DNA of 64,000 nt from Rhodococcus sp. IEGM 1409 (GTDB lineage Bacteria; Actinomycetota; Actinomycetes; Mycobacteriales; Mycobacteriaceae). Under the pieces are notes generated by a model that was not told the origin of the DNA, searched no databases, and was given only the letters and a program-made list of their open reading frames with translations. Every line of letters begins with the position of its first letter. Position 1 is the stretch's first letter. Position numbers and translations under genes: made by a program. Shown piece after piece: positions 7,201 to 14,749 of the stretch. The stretch is from the NCBI RefSeq assembly GCF_030056735.1, contig NZ_JASHKN010000001.1, positions 1 through 64,000 of the forward strand, written 5' to 3'.

Positions 7201-9769
7201 CCTCAAGGGCGACGGTCTGCACCTGGTCTCGACGGTGGCCGAATTCGATGCTCTCGGAACCGCTCTCGACGATGTCGCCACGATCGCACAGGATGCTCCG
7301 TCGGGTCGCGGCCTGGTTGTAGACATCTACCTCGACTGGCCGAATCAGCCCGCTGACGGCGACACGCTCGTCGAGACGCTGCGCACCGAACTCTCCCGCA
7401 ACGAGACGATCACCCGTTCACGGCGCGCCACGGTGATCATCTGCAATCCCAACGGGGATCCGGTCCGGTGGGTCACCTTCCGCCCGGTCGACGGTGAACT
7501 GGTCGAGGACCACATCATTCGCGACATGCACCCGCTCACGGGTCAGCGACTGGACATGTGGCGCCTGAAGAACTTCAACGGAAAGCGCCTCCCGGCTCCG
7601 GAGAACACCTACCTGTTCCACCTCTCCGCCAAGGAGAACCCGAAGGACGAGCGCCTGATCGCTCTGGCCGAAATCCGCGACGTGACACCGCAACTCGACG
7701 ACGAAGGTCAGATGGTTGCACTGCCGGCGATCGAGCGCACCCTTGCCGCGTGCCTGGACGGCATCCGCCGTGCGCAGTCCCAGCGCGGGGACAAGCGTCG
7801 ACTCGCAGCCAACCGCGTCGTGCTCTACGTGTGGCCGGTCGCCGACGTTCCCAGCGAACGCTTCTCGGTGATCGCTCAGAACGCAGCCCGACTGACCGTC
7901 GGCGCGGGGATCGAAGAGATCACGCTCATCACCCGCCTGAAGGACCGAAAGGGTGGCGCACCCAAGGAAGTCGCGCTGCGATTCTCGTACCGCGCAGGCG
8001 CCGGTGTGGTCATCAACAAGACCACTCCTCCCACCGAACCTCTCCTCCCTCTCGACGCCTATGCGCAGAAGGTTCAGAGTTCGCGGGCACGTGGCACGGT
8101 GTACCCGTACGAGCTGATTCCGCTCCTGACCGGCTCCAAGGGCACCTTCGTCGAGCACGACTTCGACGAAGCGGGCGTCCTTTCCCCCGTCGAGCGCCCG
8201 TACGGACTCAACAAGGCCGGCATCGTCGTCGGCCTCGTGAACACTCGGACGCCGCGTTATCCCGAGGGAATGACCCGTGTAGCGCTCTTCGGTGACCCCA
8301 CCAAGGCGCTCGGCACCGTCGCCGAGGCCGAGTGCTCACGCGTGGTCGCCGCAATCGACCTGGCCGAGAAGTTGAACGCTCCGGTCGAGTGGTTCGCGCT
8401 GTCGTCGGGTGCCACCATCTCGATGGAGAGCGGCACCGAGAACATGGACTGGGTCTCGCGTGGCCTGCGCCGGATCATCACCTTCACCCAGAACGGCGGC
8501 GAGATCAACATCGTCGTCACAGGAATCAACGTCGGCGCTCAGCCCTACTGGAACGCCGAAGCCACCATGTTGATGCACACCAAGGGCATTCTGGTGATGA
8601 CCCCGGACAGCGCAATGGTGCTGACCGGCAAGCAGTCTCTCGACTACTCCGGCGGTGTGTCGGCCGAAGACAACTTCGGCATCGGTGGTTACGACCGCGT
8701 CATGGGCCCCAACGGCCAGGCGCAGTACTGGGCCCCCGACCTCACCGCGGCGTGCGAGATCCTGTTCCGTCACTACGCACACTCGTACCTCGCTCCCGGC
8801 GAACGGTTCCCGCGTCGCGCGGCGACCACGGACCCCGTCGATCGCGACGTGCGTAGCTTCCCGCACACCCACCCGTCGAGCGACTTCGAGACGGTCGGCG
8901 ACATCTTCTCCTCGGCGAAGAACCCGGATCGCAAGAAGCCCTTCGACATTCGAACCGTGATGCGTTCGGTAGTCGACCAGGACCACTCGGTACTCGAGCG
9001 TTGGGCCGACATGGCCGGCGCCGACACCTCGGTCGTTCTGGACGCGCACCTCGCCGGACATCCGGTCACGGTGGTGGGCATCGAATCCCGCGCGATCCCG
9101 CGTAAGGGTCGTTTCCCCGCCGACGGACCCGACACCTGGACATCGGGAACGCTGTTCCCGAACTCGTCGAAGAAGACGGCCCGCGCGATCAACGCTGCGA
9201 GCGGCAACCGTCCGATCGTGGTGCTGGCCAACCTGTCCGGCTTCGACGGTTCGCCGGAGTCGCTGCGCAACATCCAACTCGAGTACGGCGCCGAAATCGG
9301 CCGCGCCATCGTCAACTTCGACGGACCGATCGTGTTCTGCGTCGTTTCCCGCTACCACGGCGGCGCGTTCGTCGTGTTCTCCGGCGCGCTCAACGACAAC
9401 ATGGAAGTTCTTGCTGTCGAAGGTTCGTTCGCCTCGGTACTCGGCGGGGCCCCGGCCGCCGCAGTGGTCTTCACCCGTGAGGTGAACACCCGCACCAACA
9501 ACGATCCGAAGGTGCAGCAACTTGAAGCAGACTTGGCAGCAGCCAAGGACGACACGGAGAAAGCACATCTGCGCGTCGAACTGAACGCTCAGCGCATCGC
9601 CGTCCGCTCCGACAAGCTCGGCGAAGTAGCATCCGAATTCGAAGCGATCCACAACATCCAGCGGGCCCGAGAGGTCGGCTCGGTGGATGAGATCGTCCCT
9701 GCCGCAGAACTGCGTCCGCAGATCATCGCAGCAGTCGAACGCGGTATGAAGCGCGCACTCGCGCAGTAA
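4280..9769 (+). CDS. Single-chain acyl-CoA carboxylase (biotin carboxylase-BCCP-carboxyltransferase fusion)
   Basis: About 1829 residues that should carboxylate acetyl-CoA or a longer acyl-CoA with ATP and bicarbonate. Biotin carboxylase occupies about 1-450 (glycine-rich ATP loop SGGGGRGIRKV near 170, active-site EVNTRLQVEHPITE near 300). The BCCP has ESMKM with the biotinyl lysine near 618. A middle section of about 600 residues (DMHPLTGQRLDMWRLKNF, NPKDERL) resembles the central region of eukaryotic ACC. The carboxyltransferase occupies the last 550 or so (TPDSAMVLTGKQSLDYSGG, LANLSGFDGSPE, RYHGGAFVVFS). Starts GTG 4274, GTG 4280 and ATG 4286 are in frame; AAGGA at 4267-4271 best fits 4280. 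It is monocistronic, with a regulated leader and a strong terminator. The acyl chain length used is unknown. Confidence 0.9.
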   Translation: MTMFKRIAVVNRGEAAVRLIRAVRELNAEHDHGIRVIALHTEAERRAMFVRQADEGVTLRSTGAGSPYLDYAELERALLAAKADAVWVGWGFVAEDPTFAEIVAKLGITFIGPSADAMRLLGDKVAAKILAEKVGVPVAPWSGGPVETRADARRHAQAIGYPLIIKARSGGGGRGIRKVWAEDELEVALERTQGEAERSFGDPVVFLERLVTDARHVEVQIIADNHGNVWAPGVRDCSIQRRNQKVIEESASPVLTEEQSDHLKEVSAELVKAAGYHGAGTVEYLYQPENKLFTFLEVNTRLQVEHPITEVTTGIDLVKLQILVASGEELVGDCPPPFGHAVEARLNAEDADNDFAPAPGTVQLLKFPLGSGIRVDTGIAAGDVIPPDYDSMVAKVIAWGRNRSEALARLRTALRETTVVLDGGTTTKSFLLDLLDRDEVISASADTGWLDRTGALTGATRRADVALIATAIDAYDAEESLERAAFLASARGGRPRANHAIGRTVELNYQGQAYKLTVGRIGPHRYRVDGDAGDIEVDVDRLGDFESRLVIGDRRFHVVSVSSPARYLVEVDGISHQISQDDAGVVRAPAPAVVVAVPVAVGDDVEAGSTLVVLESMKMETAVRAPYAGKVREVLATVNSQVDAGAPLLRVDQVSEEAVTEKAPRVEFDLSAATSGTDARDDALAQLEALTAMLSGYDVSGKHANAVLAEYDALRSALESEDRELVQAELAVLTTFADICELSRNKPTSGESAKDESVHSPREHFHTFLHSLDAEREGLPASFRTRLERALRHYDVTDLEDRQAVEEAVYRLFLALQRMEAQIPVIAALLEGWLVGDKAPGCSAQELNEVLDRLIVATQVRYPVIGDVARNLRFRFFDEPRIRKVREDVYDGVRGNLAYLEEQPDAADFNERIANLVATPEPLLDLLGRKIGLGNRDGGPLLEVITRRYYKIHSFEDVRVFEHVDRRFVTGNFDLKGDGLHLVSTVAEFDALGTALDDVATIAQDAPSGRGLVVDIYLDWPNQPADGDTLVETLRTELSRNETITRSRRATVIICNPNGDPVRWVTFRPVDGELVEDHIIRDMHPLTGQRLDMWRLKNFNGKRLPAPENTYLFHLSAKENPKDERLIALAEIRDVTPQLDDEGQMVALPAIERTLAACLDGIRRAQSQRGDKRRLAANRVVLYVWPVADVPSERFSVIAQNAARLTVGAGIEEITLITRLKDRKGGAPKEVALRFSYRAGAGVVINKTTPPTEPLLPLDAYAQKVQSSRARGTVYPYELIPLLTGSKGTFVEHDFDEAGVLSPVERPYGLNKAGIVVGLVNTRTPRYPEGMTRVALFGDPTKALGTVAEAECSRVVAAIDLAEKLNAPVEWFALSSGATISMESGTENMDWVSRGLRRIITFTQNGGEINIVVTGINVGAQPYWNAEATMLMHTKGILVMTPDSAMVLTGKQSLDYSGGVSAEDNFGIGGYDRVMGPNGQAQYWAPDLTAACEILFRHYAHSYLAPGERFPRRAATTDPVDRDVRSFPHTHPSSDFETVGDIFSSAKNPDRKKPFDIRTVMRSVVDQDHSVLERWADMAGADTSVVLDAHLAGHPVTVVGIESRAIPRKGRFPADGPDTWTSGTLFPNSSKKTARAINAASGNRPIVVLANLSGFDGSPESLRNIQLEYGAEIGRAIVNFDGPIVFCVVSRYHGGAFVVFSGALNDNMEVLAVEGSFASVLGGAPAAAVVFTREVNTRTNNDPKVQQLEADLAAAKDDTEKAHLRVELNAQRIAVRSDKLGEVASEFEAIHNIQRAREVGSVDEIVPAAELRPQIIAAVERGMKRALAQ

Positions 9770-9783
9770 GTTTCTCCGCACGT

Positions 9784-9820
9784 CGAGCGGCCCCCGCGAA
9801 ATGCGGGGGCCGCTCGATTT
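9784..9820 (+). terminator. Strong intrinsic terminator after the carboxylase gene
   Basis: A perfect 14-bp stem, CGAGCGGCCCCCGC (9784-9797) with GCGGGGGCCGCTCG (9803-9816), has a 5-nt loop and is followed by ATTTGT. It can also serve the small minus-strand ORF that ends at 9841. Confidence 0.9.
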
Positions 9821-9840
9821 GTATTCGGACCGCACTGCAC

Positions 9841-10047
9841 TCAGGCGCCTTCGAGTGCCTCCCCGATCTCCCCGAGGACGTGATTGTGCTGCTCTGTCGC
9901 GAGCAGATGCCCCGCCGAGATGGTCACCGCCGCTGGCCACTCGATTTCGAAGCTTCGAGCCGAACGGACGGATTCCACTACCGCACGGTGATCTACGGTG
10001 TTCGTGTGGTCATCGAAGAATTCAGTATTCGGGGCCATACCCAACAC
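9841..10047 (-). CDS. Small hypothetical protein (possible remnant of an alpha/beta hydrolase tail)
   Basis: A 68-residue ORF with the GC-rich third codon positions expected of a real gene. It starts at GTG 10047 or ATG 10038; an in-frame stop lies eight codons upstream and no good ribosome site is visible. The end, SAGHLLATEQHNHVLGEIGE, resembles the region around the catalytic histidine of alpha/beta hydrolases (AGH near the C-terminus), but no N-terminal hydrolase part is found upstream. It may be a gene remnant or a short unrelated protein. It is convergent with the carboxylase gene. Confidence 0.4.
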   Translation of the reverse strand: MLGMAPNTEFFDDHTNTVDHRAVVESVRSARSFEIEWPAAVTISAGHLLATEQHNHVLGEIGEALEGA

Positions 10048-10172
10048 CGACTGCGGCCATCACGATCCGATACATTTTTCGGCGAACCTGGCGAGGGCGC
10101 GCCATCGTCAGTTCCATGAGAGGGTACGGTGCGGGATGCAGCGACCACCTTCATCGACGGGAGTTCCACACA

Positions 10173-11120
10173 GTGGCGATCATCGGAAATTCGGACCTCG
10201 ACATCTTCCGACTTAGCTTGGGTGGCAACCCTTTCGGGTGGACAGCTGACGAGAAGACGTCGTTCGAGATCCTCGACTCGTTCGCCGAAGCCGGTGCGAA
10301 CTTCATCGACACCTCCGACTCGTACACGGCGTCGGCTCCCGGCAATTCCGGTGGGGAATCCGAAACGATCATCGGGAAATGGATCACCGATCGCGGACTA
10401 CAGAACGACATCATCGTCGCCACCAAGGTGGGTAGTCATCCCGATTTCAAGGGGTTGAAGGCAGACAACATCGCGGCCGCAGCAGAGGCGTCGCTGCGCC
10501 GTCTGCAGACGGACTGCATCGACCTCTACTACGCGCATTTCGACGACCCGCAGACTCCGCTCGAAGAAACGCTCGAAGCCTTCAATGCGTTGGTCGTCGC
10601 GGGCAAAGTTCGCTACCTCGGAATCTCCAACTACAGCCCCGACCGCATCCGCGAGTGGCTGCGGATCACCGAAGAGAACGGTTACGCCGCGCCGATCGCG
10701 CTGCAACCGCATTACAACCTGGTGCACCGTAAGTCGTACGAACCTGAACTCGCCGAGATCGCCACCGACAACAACATCAGCGTCTTCCCGTACTTCGCTC
10801 TCGCTTCCGGCTTCCTGACCGGAAAGTACAAGACCCGCGCAGACATCGAAGGCAGCTCCCGCGAACGACTGACCGCTGGATACTTCAGCGACGCCGGACT
10901 CGACGTCGTCGCAGAACTGGCGACAATCGCGCAGGCACACGACAGCGAGATCTCGACCGTTGCGCTGGCCTGGCTGCTGACTCGACCGGGTATCACCGCA
11001 CCGATCGCGAGCGTCAGCCGGCCGGAGCAGCTCCCCGCGCTACTGGACGCCCCGAACCTCGTGCTGTCGTCGAATGAACTGGACACGCTCGAACGAGTGT
11101 CGGCGGCAGTCGGCGCCTAG
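10173..11120 (+). CDS. Aldo/keto reductase
   Basis: A 315-residue NADPH-dependent oxidoreductase with a TIM-barrel fold. It shows the early loop LSLGGNPFGWTADE, the catalytic aspartate region FIDTSDSY (D and Y of the D-Y-K-H tetrad), the lysine in IVATKVG, and the histidine in DLYYAHFDDPQTPLEETLEA. GKVRYLGISNYSPDRI and the C-terminal LTRPGITAPIASVSRPEQL cofactor segment are also typical of the Tas/YdhF-like branch. The GTG at 10173 has GGGAG nine bases upstream. The gene is convergent with 11122-11895, with a single base between the two stops. The physiological carbonyl substrate is unknown. Confidence 0.9.
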   Translation: MAIIGNSDLDIFRLSLGGNPFGWTADEKTSFEILDSFAEAGANFIDTSDSYTASAPGNSGGESETIIGKWITDRGLQNDIIVATKVGSHPDFKGLKADNIAAAAEASLRRLQTDCIDLYYAHFDDPQTPLEETLEAFNALVVAGKVRYLGISNYSPDRIREWLRITEENGYAAPIALQPHYNLVHRKSYEPELAEIATDNNISVFPYFALASGFLTGKYKTRADIEGSSRERLTAGYFSDAGLDVVAELATIAQAHDSEISTVALAWLLTRPGITAPIASVSRPEQLPALLDAPNLVLSSNELDTLERVSAAVGA

Positions 11121-11121
11121 A

Positions 11122-11895
11122 TCAGGCAGTTTTGAGATGGGCACCGAGGGCAGTGTTGTTGATCGTCCAGAACGACCAGCCGTCATGGCTCTCGGTGTCG
11201 CCTGAGATGTGACCGGTGACGGCATTGGCGGCCGCGGTCGGATCGGGGAATCGGCGGCCTTCCATCGGTCCGCGCATGATCTCGACCACCTCGGTGGTTT
11301 CGTCGAAGCGTCCGACCCAGCGGTATCCGTGGCAATCAGCCGTCATCTCGAGGCGATTATCGACGACTTCGATCTCCTCGACACCGCTGGCGCGGCGCTT
11401 CTTCGCCGCGACCGGCGAAGCCTTGCGCTTGGCTGCGACCGGTGTTTCGACGTGAATGCTCGGATCCTTTACGGCAGCGAGGCCCAGGGCATCCCAACGA
11501 TCGTGGCCGTGCACGACGCGTCCGCGCGGGATCGCGTGATGACCGGTGCGATTACGTCCGGGGCTGTCCATGATCCACAGGTCGACCTCGGCACGGATGT
11601 CGTCCGCGACCTCGTTGGAGGGCAGCATGAAGAACTCGTGCGGATCTGCTGCCAGGTCCACGAACACCCAGAACTCGGAGCGCGTGTCGTCGCTCTCGAG
11701 CGACTCGTCTTGACGCCTGGCCTGCCAGTCGCCTTCGAGCTTCGAACGCACTCGGACGATACGACTGGTGCCGTCTGCACCCGTCACCTCGACCGGGTTA
11801 CGACGCGAGTGCGTGAGCCGGACGGCCTTGCCCCCACGCTGCGTAGCTTCGGAAATGAACGCATTGATGCCGCGGCTTGCGGTGTCTTCCATCAT
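11122..11895 (-). CDS. Hypothetical protein with a C-terminal RAMA/DUF4357-like domain
   Basis: A 257-residue protein not assigned to a named family. Residues about 45-130 (KLEGDWQARRQDESLES, FWVFVDLAADPHEFFMLPS) look like the core of small modules found beside restriction genes. A basic Lys/Arg/Ala linker (AAKRKASPVAAKKRR) follows, which may bind nucleic acid. The last 70 residues (GRRFPDPTAAANAVTG, then DGWSFWTI) resemble the RAMA/DUF4357 fold, known from restriction and methylase-associated proteins. The start is ATG 11895 or ATG 11892, with a weak AGG upstream. There is no methylase or nuclease gene next to it. A role in binding modified DNA is conjecture. Confidence 0.6.
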   Translation of the reverse strand: MMEDTASRGINAFISEATQRGGKAVRLTHSRRNPVEVTGADGTSRIVRVRSKLEGDWQARRQDESLESDDTRSEFWVFVDLAADPHEFFMLPSNEVADDIRAEVDLWIMDSPGRNRTGHHAIPRGRVVHGHDRWDALGLAAVKDPSIHVETPVAAKRKASPVAAKKRRASGVEEIEVVDNRLEMTADCHGYRWVGRFDETTEVVEIMRGPMEGRRFPDPTAAANAVTGHISGDTESHDGWSFWTINNTALGAHLKTA

Positions 11896-12028
11896 CGACC
11901 TGTCTTGAAGCGGATACGCCCGCATCACCGGATCGGCACGGGGTCGAGCAAGGAGCGAATTCTCGGCCTGTTCTTCGAAAGTTCGGCCGGTCAGTACCTC
12001 CGACCTTACAGCTCCGACGTCGGCCTGA

Positions 12029-13240
12029 CTACGGCGCCCGACGCTCGTTCCCAGAGGTCAGCAGTGCAATGTCCCCGTAAAGAGCCGCGCGGTGAGCGAA
12101 CATCAGCTCTTCCACGCCGTCGAATTGATCCCCGACGTAGTGCGTGTTTGCGGCCGAAAGTTCACGTGAACCGGAGCGCGCAAGTAGGTCGTCGATCCGG
12201 CTGTCGAGGCTCGCTGCATGCGCAACCGCGCGCTGCGAACTCAACTGATCCTCGGCCCGTGCGACCAGGTCACCGATCCGCGCAAGCGCCGCGACGCGTT
12301 CGACCAACTGGTCCCAGACCGCGCCGAGTGCTTCCTTGCGCGAAGCGATCCCGGCTCGGGTTCCCTCGTCGCGTGCCAACGCAGCCGCGTCGTCCAACTC
12401 CGCGAGAATCGAACGCAGCGCTACGGTATCGACCGCGATCTGGGTGATCTCGTCGGCCAGGTCGAGTTGATTGCGTTGAATGACAAAGTGATCGGAATGC
12501 CATGCGCTGGAGCTTTCGATCCGGTCGAACAGATTTCCGGCGAGGTAAAGCAGAGCGTCGTACTCACCCGCACGTCCTTCGGGTTCGGAGTCGACCAGTC
12601 CGTCGAGGACCTCCGCGATCCGCCTACCTGCATCGGCGATGACACCGGTTCCCTGGACCTTGCCCAATTGGGCGGCGAGTTTGTCCAGCGCAGCGTTTCC
12701 ACCACTTGCCACGACCCCCAACCCCACCGGCAGCTTGGCTGGAACCGGGGTGCGGGTGAGCCCGGCAAAAAGTGCCTCACGTTGCTCGACGTCGAGATGA
12801 AGGCCGTCGCGGCGGTCCTTGCGAATGGCACGGACGCTGCTCGCGAAGTGGCGATTGGAATGCACTATCGCCGAACGCATCGACTGCACGCGCTTGTCGA
12901 GCGTCTGCACCCGCCGTTCGAGGACTACCTGAACAGGACCGATTCGGGTCGCGAGCAGTCGGCGTCTGGTGCGGGCCAGTTCGTCGGTGAGGTAGCGCAA
13001 CTCCGAGAAGCCGCCGAGCTCCGGGAACGACCGCCCGACACCGCGCCGGTTCGCCAGGATCGATCGCGTCGACTCGTCCGCATAGCCACCCGCAATCAGC
13101 AGTGCGACGTCGTCGGACAACTCCGGCCGGTTCGACTCGACGGTCCCTGCCGCACACCACTCCCTCACCCGAGTGGAGATGAGCGTTCGCCGCTCGGCCA
13201 CCGACGCCACGACAAAGACGTCGTCAGTTCCGTCTGTCAT
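12029..13240 (-). CDS. Hypothetical helical, probable coiled-coil protein
   Basis: A 403-residue protein I do not recognise. It is rich in Ala, Leu, Arg and Glu and predicted by eye to be almost all helical. Residues about 85-150 carry heptad-like Leu/Arg/Val spacing (ELARTRRRLLATRIGPVQVV, then VQTLDKRVQSMRSAIV) suggesting a coiled coil. A small glycine-rich stretch (GLGVVASGGNAALDKLAAQL) lies mid-protein. It has no signal peptide or membrane segment. The ATG at 13240 has GGAGG seven bases upstream. It is divergent from the DUF5691 gene, with about 100 bp between starts, so the two may share control. Confidence 0.75.
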   Translation of the reverse strand: MTDGTDDVFVVASVAERRTLISTRVREWCAAGTVESNRPELSDDVALLIAGGYADESTRSILANRRGVGRSFPELGGFSELRYLTDELARTRRRLLATRIGPVQVVLERRVQTLDKRVQSMRSAIVHSNRHFASSVRAIRKDRRDGLHLDVEQREALFAGLTRTPVPAKLPVGLGVVASGGNAALDKLAAQLGKVQGTGVIADAGRRIAEVLDGLVDSEPEGRAGEYDALLYLAGNLFDRIESSSAWHSDHFVIQRNQLDLADEITQIAVDTVALRSILAELDDAAALARDEGTRAGIASRKEALGAVWDQLVERVAALARIGDLVARAEDQLSSQRAVAHAASLDSRIDDLLARSGSRELSAANTHYVGDQFDGVEELMFAHRAALYGDIALLTSGNERRAP

Positions 13241-13344
13241 CTCACGCCTCCTGCTGGTCGCCGGTTACCACTGTTCCAGACTCTGCCGACACGCGCCCGA
13301 CCCCTGTGCCCGTGCTCGACGCACCTCTGCCATACCGTAGGCGG

Positions 13345-14691
13345 GTGACCTCCCTGCGATCAGACGCGCACGCAGGTCACTCGCGCGCTTCGAGGACTGA
13401 TCCAGCGGTTCAACCGCTGCTTCCCGACCTCGCGATCGAACAACTTCAGTCCTTGTTGCAGGTTCGTTCCTGGACTCTCCCGGAATGGTTCGCGATGGCC
13501 GACCAACGCGGATTCCTCGCTCCCGCTGCCAGCGTTCCGCTCTTCATGGAGGCCGCACTGAAGTATCCCGAGCACCGCGAGGCGCTACTGCGCCTGGCCG
13601 GTCGACGTGGGCAGTATCTGGCGGAGCAGAATCCGGATTGGGCCCAGCTACGACGAATCGGATCACGCCGGGACGAGCTGTGGCTTTCGCCCGATCCGGA
13701 CGACCGTACGGCCTGGTTCGATTACATACGTACGGTCGACCCGGAACTGGCGAGTGAAGAGCTCGAGATCGCCTGGAGCGAGGCGGCCACGGCAAGCCGC
13801 CTGCATTTCCTCGATCACCTCGACGTCGGACTGGGCGAACACGACTACGCACTCCTCGAGCGTGCACTCGACGATCCAGCCGTGCGGGTCCGTGAGCGCG
13901 CAATTCAACTCCTGCGGCAACTCCCCCGATCTCCGTTTGCCTCTCGCATGGTCACCCGGGCTCAGTCGTGGGTGCGGCTCGAGACGAAGCCGTTGCGACC
14001 CCGCCTGGCCGTCCGATTGCCGGGTTCGCTCGACGACCTCGCATTCCGAGACGGCATCGAAGACGTCCACTACAAGAACAAGGGCATCCGGCGCTGGTGG
14101 TTGCGGCAAGTTGTGACCGCTACTCCGCTGACGCTGTGGGAATCGATGGCCGGTTCGGCACGCGGCGCCCTCACCATCCCCATCGAGAAACAGTGGCGCG
14201 ACGTGATGATCGAATCATGGACTGCTGCAACTGTTCTCCAGAAGAACACAGCGTGGGCGTCGGCATTTCTGGAGCGGGACGGGCGCACGACGGACCGGAG
14301 AATCGTCGCCATCGCTGACCCGCGCGAGCGCGTCGAGTACATCGTCGCCGGACACGCGGACGAGTACCTTCTGGGCGTCGACGGCAGCGCGCTACTCGAC
14401 GGCATCGACCGCCCATGGCCACTGGCCGTCGCCGAAAAATTGTTGAATGCCTTGGAAAACGAAGCGTTGGAGCATGCTGCGACGGGCGAGGACTTGGGCA
14501 TCCACTCGCGCCACAGTCACTTCTCCACCCTGCGAAGTGTGCAGGCGCGCTTCCCTTTCGACGCGATTCCACTTCTGCAAGACGCGGCGTCCCGAACGGG
14601 TGACGCCGGCTGGAAACAAGCGTTCACCGACAGCGCCGTCAACATCGAGCAGCGTCGCCTCCGCTTGGACGTCTTACGCAATCACCGCTGA
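13345..14691 (+). CDS. DUF5691 family protein
   Basis: A 448-residue cytoplasmic protein matching the DUF5691 pattern: ALLRLAGRRGQYLAEQNPDW near residues 80-100, RDELWLSPDPDDRTAWF, LDDPAVRVRERAIQLLRQLP, and a long C-terminal helical part. Family members usually sit with SWIM zinc-finger, MoxR ATPase, DUF5682 and VWA genes; none of those is adjacent here, so this copy is orphaned. The GTG at 13345 is six bases behind TACCGT (13333-13338), a leaderless arrangement; an ATG at 13306 is an unsupported alternative. It is divergent from the 403-residue helical protein. Molecular function is unknown. Confidence 0.72.
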   Translation: MTSLRSDAHAGHSRASRTDPAVQPLLPDLAIEQLQSLLQVRSWTLPEWFAMADQRGFLAPAASVPLFMEAALKYPEHREALLRLAGRRGQYLAEQNPDWAQLRRIGSRRDELWLSPDPDDRTAWFDYIRTVDPELASEELEIAWSEAATASRLHFLDHLDVGLGEHDYALLERALDDPAVRVRERAIQLLRQLPRSPFASRMVTRAQSWVRLETKPLRPRLAVRLPGSLDDLAFRDGIEDVHYKNKGIRRWWLRQVVTATPLTLWESMAGSARGALTIPIEKQWRDVMIESWTAATVLQKNTAWASAFLERDGRTTDRRIVAIADPRERVEYIVAGHADEYLLGVDGSALLDGIDRPWPLAVAEKLLNALENEALEHAATGEDLGIHSRHSHFSTLRSVQARFPFDAIPLLQDAASRTGDAGWKQAFTDSAVNIEQRRLRLDVLRNHR

Positions 14692-14698
14692 ACGGCGA

Positions 14699-14732
14699 AG
14701 GGGCCGCATCCCTCTCACGGAATGCGGCCCCT
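14699..14732. terminator. Bidirectional terminator between DUF5691 and acyl-CoA dehydrogenase genes
   Basis: AGGGGCCGCAT (14699-14709) pairs with ATGCGGCCCCT (14722-14732) between convergent gene ends. The stem is strong; only short T-runs flank it. Confidence 0.8.
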
Positions 14733-14749
14733 CCTCGAGCCGTGAAAGG

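Noticed and set aside
8336-9940. 534-residue minus-strand ORF
   Set aside because: It is the shadow of the carboxylase gene; composition is Arg/Gly/Val-rich, with no family motifs, and the plus frame is clearly coding.
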